64,000 nucleotides of DNA from Litomosoides sigmodontis (lineage: Eukaryota > Nematoda > Chromadorea > Rhabditida > Onchocercidae). Within the stretch, counting starts at the first letter, position 1. Each line of letters starts with the position of its first letter. The stretch is from positions 744,001 through 808,000 of the forward strand of contig OY718807.1 of NCBI GenBank assembly GCA_963070105.1, written 5' to 3'. Positions 59,301 to 64,000 of this stretch are shown here, one piece after another. The translations under genes and the position numbers were made by a program. Under the pieces are notes generated by a model. That model did not search any database. It was not told the DNA's origin and saw only the letters and a program-made list of their open reading frames with translations.

Positions 59301-61983
59301 AATCTTATCATTCATCTTTGTCTCAGTAAAAGGAATAAGCGGTTGGCTGAGTGAAAGTTCCCAAAACTCAGCGAGCACATTTCACTTCCGTTAATTCCGA
59401 AACTTCGATTGCTCTCTAACACGACGAGCGAACAGCGCCAATTTTTCATTATCATTTGCAGCATTATCAGTGGTCACTGTTCTTGTAGAAACGGACGACT
59501 ATATTTATGGGAAATTAGCAAGCACTGTAGTAGGACTTACCATCTTCTTCACTCGAATCGCTGTCCTCCTTTTCCTCTCCTTCCTTTTCAATTTTACCTT
59601 TCCCTTTCCCTTTTACTTCCTTTTCAACTTTCTCTTTCGACTCCTCTCGAACCTTTCCGCTTACTTCCTTTTCAACTTTCTCTTTCGACTCCTTTCGAAC
59701 CTTTCCGCTTACTTCTTTTTCAACCTTTCCTTTCGCCTCCTTTTGAACTTTTTCGCTCACGCCCTTCTCAACCTTTCCCTTCGTCTCCTTTTTAACCTTT
59801 TCGCTTACTTCCTTTCCTGCTTTCCCCTTCACCTCCTTCCCAACCTTTTCTTTCGACTCCCTTTCAGATTTTTCTTTCATTTCCTTTTCTTTCAGAGGTG
59901 TTTGCTCCGTCGGTGCCTTTTTATCTTTGTCGAACAACTGGTCAATTTCTGTTTCCAATTTAAGGTCATCGTAACCCACCTGAAAATTTTATTCATTCAG
60001 CCAATTAAATCATTAAAACAATCCCCCTTCTTCTTTTCAAATTCATCAACAACTTTTCTTTTAAACAAAAAAGCGGGAAAAATTGCGGAAAATGATTTAT
60101 ATACTAAATATGAAATTTTTGGGAAAGTTTGTAATTTTTCCACTGAAAATTATGCAGACAGATTCCGAACTTATAGCAATTTCTCTACTCCATCAGTTTG
60201 ACGCAGTTTCAGTGCTTTTACGCCTCATAGCTGTAAAAATAGTGCGTAAACTGAAATCAGTTCTGCTAAACAATTCGAGACGTTTAATTTGCCACTACTT
60301 AAACGTACCATTTTAAAACGATTGCAAGTGCTGAAAGCGCGGAAACGTGGAATTTCAGGAATTTGCATGTGAAACTACATTATCATTGATGGTTAAATGA
60401 TTTACTTACTGAAGGAGTGAACTTTTGCCCTGCTTTCGTTACTACTTTACCCATAATCGTCGGCGTCTTATCCGGCAATTTTTTGTCGCTGTATGCTAGA
60501 AAAATAATTTTGGCAGAATTTGAAAATTTTGATCAAGTTTGCAATTTGCTCTCAACATTCCAAATACTTCAACTATATTTTAGCATAAAAAATGATTCAA
60601 AAGAGTTGATTTTAAATCGAAGCGTTTTGTGGTGTGTTGCACTTGCGGCATATGAAAAACTTTATGTGCAAATTGAAAACTTTGTTTTGTTCAAGGAAAT
60701 TTTTTACCTCTTACACGTATATTCAGTACGCCTACATCAGCTCCTTCAACAAACGGTTTCCTTGGATCATAGCCCTCTGGCGATGCGATGTATTCTATCA
60801 CTAATTTTGCTTTTCCGGGCTTACCAGGCTGGAACAAACCAATTTCAGGATGTTTATGCATCGATAGGATGAGACTTTTGGAATTTCGTTGTTGTTCTTT
60901 TGATAATCAAATTTATTCAAGGATGTTAATCATAATACTAAGAAGCACAAAAAAAATTTTTAATAAATGAAACAATTTGATAGATTCAGAAAAATTTTGC
61001 AAGCTAACCAATCGTCGTAAAAAAAGTTCCTTCCTAACGCCGGGTTTTACAAAACCAAGCGGTGGTGATACCTAAATTGTCTGTAAATTAGCATTTTAAG
61101 ATTTAATATTTCATTGGTAGGACAACAATAATTTTCGCTCTTAAAATTGCAATCAATTAGGCATCTACGTAAGCAAAATTGAAGTTTGAAAACATAATTA
61201 GGATCATTAAATGAAAATGTCTTGGGATTGCAAGGCTTCCTTTTTGGGGTGCTACATCACATTACACTGAGTAGTACTAATTATTCCATTACTCGCGCAA
61301 CTTCATTTACATGTTCGATTTATTAAAATGCCTAATATTTCAATTGAAATGAAATAAGAATTGAGTAATCGAATTTCATACCTTATATAAGTCATAGTAT
61401 TTATGTTTTAGTTTCACCTTAAATGCTAATCTTTCGGTACCGATTGCTTCAAGGAAATGTGTTGTTGCACCACCTGTACATGGTACCTGCAGTACAATTT
61501 CTACATTTCCCCGAAAGAATTATTTCGCAAGGAAATAAGTCACATTTGCGAAGTAAATTTATTCGAAAAATAACTTCACTGTTCATTTAATGCATTCAAT
61601 TTTCCTTATCATATTTGTTATGAAAGTGATTTTCCAATTGGATATATTTACTACGGTAAGCACGAGATTTGAGCAAGCAGGAAAATTGCAATAATTCAAC
61701 CAAATGTAATTCATTCGTATCAAAATTCATAAAAAATATGCGCGCAGCACCTGTATCATAGCTGGAGTACACTGCAAGTAGGACATTATCTATCAGTTAC
61801 GACCGTAAAATTATTTGAAAATGAAGAATGGTTAAAATATTCAGAAATCCGACATTTAAATTGCGTAAAATGCTCTAAGAGAATGCAAATTTTGCAGAAT
61901 TATGTTTGCGTACTCACATCACCATTGTCATTCAATTGAAGAAATAACAAATTTCCGGCATTATGATGGAAATTACATCCCAT
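56348..61983 (-). CDS. MSP-domain protein with Lys/Glu tail, coiled coil and Ser/Thr repeat array
   Basis: Nine exons (61983-61918, 61486-61382, 61071-61009, 60828-60708, 60495-60410, 59979-59541, 58309-58100, 58018-56885, 56463-56348) share phase and give 779 residues. Residues ~10-145 are MSP-like: PCTGGATTHFLEA, GTERLAFKVK, PLGFVKPG, PGKPGKAKLVIEYIASPEG and DPRKPFVEGADVG match the family's strands. Residues ~188-277 are Lys/Glu-rich repeats. Residues ~318-360 are a heptad-like coil (ELKAVLEIV to RESLL). Exon 8 carries 12 copies of a 17-residue repeat, then Gly-rich sequence; the tail is Ser/Gly-rich, ending AYRSSSVYL. There is no signal peptide or membrane segment, so it is probably cytosolic. 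MSP domains serve sperm cytoskeleton or membrane-contact roles; the role here is unknown. The join between exons 6 and 7 rests on phase and acidic continuity, so two genes remain possible. Confidence 0.72.
57270..57881 (-). repeat. Twelve-copy 51-bp coding minisatellite
   Basis: Repeat unit in the sense frame is RTTSPVASSAGAATGVG. Copies 8-11 (about 57321-57524) are identical or nearly so, copies 6-7 differ at two residues, and the outer copies are diverged. Threonine and serine make up about a third of the unit. Confidence 0.93.
59590..59859 (-). repeat. Lys/Glu coding repeat, 48-bp unit
   Basis: Two near-identical 16-residue units (KVEKEVSGKVRKESKE and a one-residue variant) sit in a longer degenerate run built on a KExxxKV period of about eight residues. 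Confidence 0.88.
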
Positions 61984-62004
61984 CGGAACGGTTCATTAGC
62001 AGAA

Positions 62005-62172
62005 ACTGAGGACACATGTGTTTCGAATTGACAAACTTTGCTATGAATAATTTGCTTGTACACATCCCAATATGAATAAACTGTGTTTTATTTCAGAAGT
62101 TTTGTCAGTTCACCAAATATTAATTAACATTACATTTTGCCATGAAGACAGCATATTAAACAAACAAATGAA
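62005..62172 (-). promoter_or_regulatory. Short intercistronic gap with a trans-splice-type acceptor
   Basis: Between the TRM11 stop and the MSP-like gene lie about 170 bp ending in TGTGTCCTCAG; the acceptor is 22 bp before the MSP start codon. No room for a separate promoter is evident. This spacing fits a nematode operon whose second gene receives a spliced leader. Confidence 0.45.
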
Positions 62173-64000
62173 TTAATGCTTCGTAAATACACGTTGTCGA
62201 AAAGTTACATCTTCATAGCAATCCTTTTCAACATACGTCTTCTCATCATTCTTTACCGTTCTTAACTTTTCGTAGACAAGTAATCGTCTGTAAAATTCCA
62301 TTACAAATTGTCATACGCCTAGACATTTCGACACCAAAAAACAAAGTTAGAAAGAATGAGAAGATTAAATTGGCTTCTGAATCACGTGCAATAATAATTT
62401 AACCTCGAATATCTCCGCGATAGTGGCTGATCACAGTTATAAATCAACTTCATCGCATCATGCTTTGGCAAAATTGCTTCGGAATATCTAAAAAGCAGCA
62501 AATTTTCAAGGATGATTCTTCGTTTAGTGTGAGATACATTTCTTGCCATGTATATTACGATGGCACTACCAGTAGTAATATTTTGCAGATGTAAAATTGA
62601 GTTATCATCATTGGATAACCCATCAGTAATTCATGTCATATACTCCGAAGCAGCCAACCTCTGGTTAACGTATCAAGACTTTTGCAGTTGATAAAAATAT
62701 CAATAATTCATCCAGACTTTTCAATCAAGCCTGTTGCAAAGTCTGATGTTAAATTAGAGAAAATCGAAAGTTGTTAACAGCAATGTTCCATGCATTACAT
62801 TTTAAAAATACGTTACTAGCTACATGAAAAAAGGATAAGATTTTGCACGATAACAGTAAGAAGACTAACTCATCATTGAACACCGGGTACCAAAATAACA
62901 GACGTCCACCAACAACAAGTAATTTGCTGGAAAGATCGATGAGATCGAGGAAAGTGGAAGAAATTGAATATTTCGCTTTTTCGGGATAATGATTCGCACT
63001 AAAAAGGTAACCAATAAAAACCACTTTATGTAGGAATAAATCAATTAGAGTTTAAGCAAATTATGCGTAATTTATCTTCCAAAAAATAGTGAAGCAGAAA
63101 TAAAACTTACTGCTGCGTTTCATTGGTTATCCACGAATCTTTCTTTTCTTTGATGCCAACCTTTTGCCCCTTCTCTCTAACTCCATAAGGTGCTAGAAAA
63201 AAAATTTCAATTAATATAAAACTTGAGCATGCATGGCCTTCATAACCAATGGTTGGTATATAAAATAAAAATAAAAGAAATAGAATTATGGCTCCAGTTC
63301 AACTGCTTGCTCTATCCGTCTACAATGAATATTTAAAAATTTATGCTTGAAATATTTGCAGATAGAAAGCAAAAATTTCTGAAAACCAAAATCACTCACT
63401 GTAAATCTATTTATTAAATAAATCGGACTTACGATCAGTGATAATTGCATCAAATACAGGACGGGTGCCAGGATGTGTGCCAGGATGCCATAATAAATGC
63501 TGGCTGGAATCTGCTATCACTAAACCCATAAAATAAGCATCAATTCCATATTGTCGAAAATTCGCAGCAACTGATTCCTTACCTGTGTTACATACGACAC
63601 CAGCACGTGACGACCTGCCTATAAAAGCAAGAAATAAAGCGATTATTAAACAACTAAAACTCTAGCTTGCTCAATCGTTTTTTTTTTAATTATAAATAAG
63701 CAAATTAATGGCTAAAAAATTTAACCATAAATAAGAGAACCACGAGAAAACAAGAAATATGCTTGGCTTATACTCTGACTTAACAAAACAGCGCTGTGTT
63801 AATTCAAAATATATCTACAGCAAAGTAGAACACTCAGAAAGATTGTAACTTGAGTAGTATATTACCGAGAGCTCTGGCAATTTGATAATTTATCTCACAG
63901 CCTAATACAGCAGCACCAAAATGTGCAGCAGCAAGCAGCAGTCCACCTGAAATTTGTCCTCAAGAATATTAAACTAATAAAAAAGAACTTAGTGAATCAT
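62173..64000 (-). CDS. trmt11: tRNA (guanosine(10)-N2)-methyltransferase TRM11 catalytic subunit, C-terminal part
   Basis: Partial: the gene enters from the right edge. Exons 63946-63866, 63618-63433, 63192-63111, 62998-62870, 62487-62404 and 62287-62173 join in phase into about 225 residues ending at TAA. TRM11 with its TRM112 partner uses S-adenosylmethionine to methylate G10 of tRNAs in the cytosol. Visible Rossmann-fold features are the glycine-rich SAM loop followed by LLLAAAHFGAAVLGCEI, FDAIITD running across an intron into DPPYGVREKG (the catalytic D-P-P-Y motif IV), and LLVVGGRLLFWYPVF. PKHDAMKLIYNCDQPLS then SRRLLVYEK is the family's C-terminal signature. The THUMP-containing N-terminal half is outside the window. 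It is probably the first gene of an operon with the MSP-domain gene. Confidence 0.92.

Overview
The window looks like nuclear DNA of a nematode. It is AT-rich (roughly one third G+C by eye), with short exons, GTAAGT-type donors and T-rich acceptors ending in AG. It carries a gene with a major sperm protein (MSP) type domain, a fold that is greatly expanded in nematodes. The sequence alone does not identify the species; the base composition would suit a filarial or other spirurid worm, but that is a guess. Exon models were built by hand from splice sites, reading phase and recalled family motifs, with no database search.

Five genes are recognised. (1) 57-2721, minus: 5' part of a syndecan gene (signal peptide and ectodomain with three acidic Ser-Gly sites); the membrane exon lies beyond the left edge. 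(2) 38769-41225, plus: complete Na+/K+-ATPase beta subunit. (3) 45266-51462, minus: complete 16-exon M28 peptidase of the glutamate carboxypeptidase II (NAALADase/PSMA) family with all zinc ligands. (4) 56348-61983, minus: nine-exon gene joining an MSP-like domain to a Lys/Glu repeat tail, a short coiled coil and a 12-copy 17-residue Ser/Thr/Ala repeat. (5) 62173 to the right edge, minus: C-terminal two thirds or so of a tRNA guanosine-10 N2-methyltransferase (TRM11/TRMT11). Genes 5 and 4 are on one strand with about 170 bp between stop and the next splice acceptor, as in a nematode operon.

The 35 kb between syndecan and the ATPase gene at first looks empty: very long (ATT)n arrays, (TG)n and (GA)n tracts, and low-complexity sequence. 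Read by splice site and phase, it holds several plus-strand exon chains that I cannot assign to a family. The best (7368-16483) makes a nine-exon model of 424 residues with a start just after a splice acceptor, one hydrophobic segment with a basic cytosolic flank, and ten cysteines after that segment. Weaker chains are at 4054-4743, 18771-24788 and 31226-31374.

The rest is intergenic or intronic: 16.5-18.8 kb, 24.8-37.7 kb (with a duplicated TATA-bearing segment and a G-rich island near 35.4 kb), 41.2-45.3 kb between convergent genes, and 51.5-56.3 kb with hairpins and direct repeats. No tRNA, rRNA, CRISPR array, transposase or viral gene was seen.
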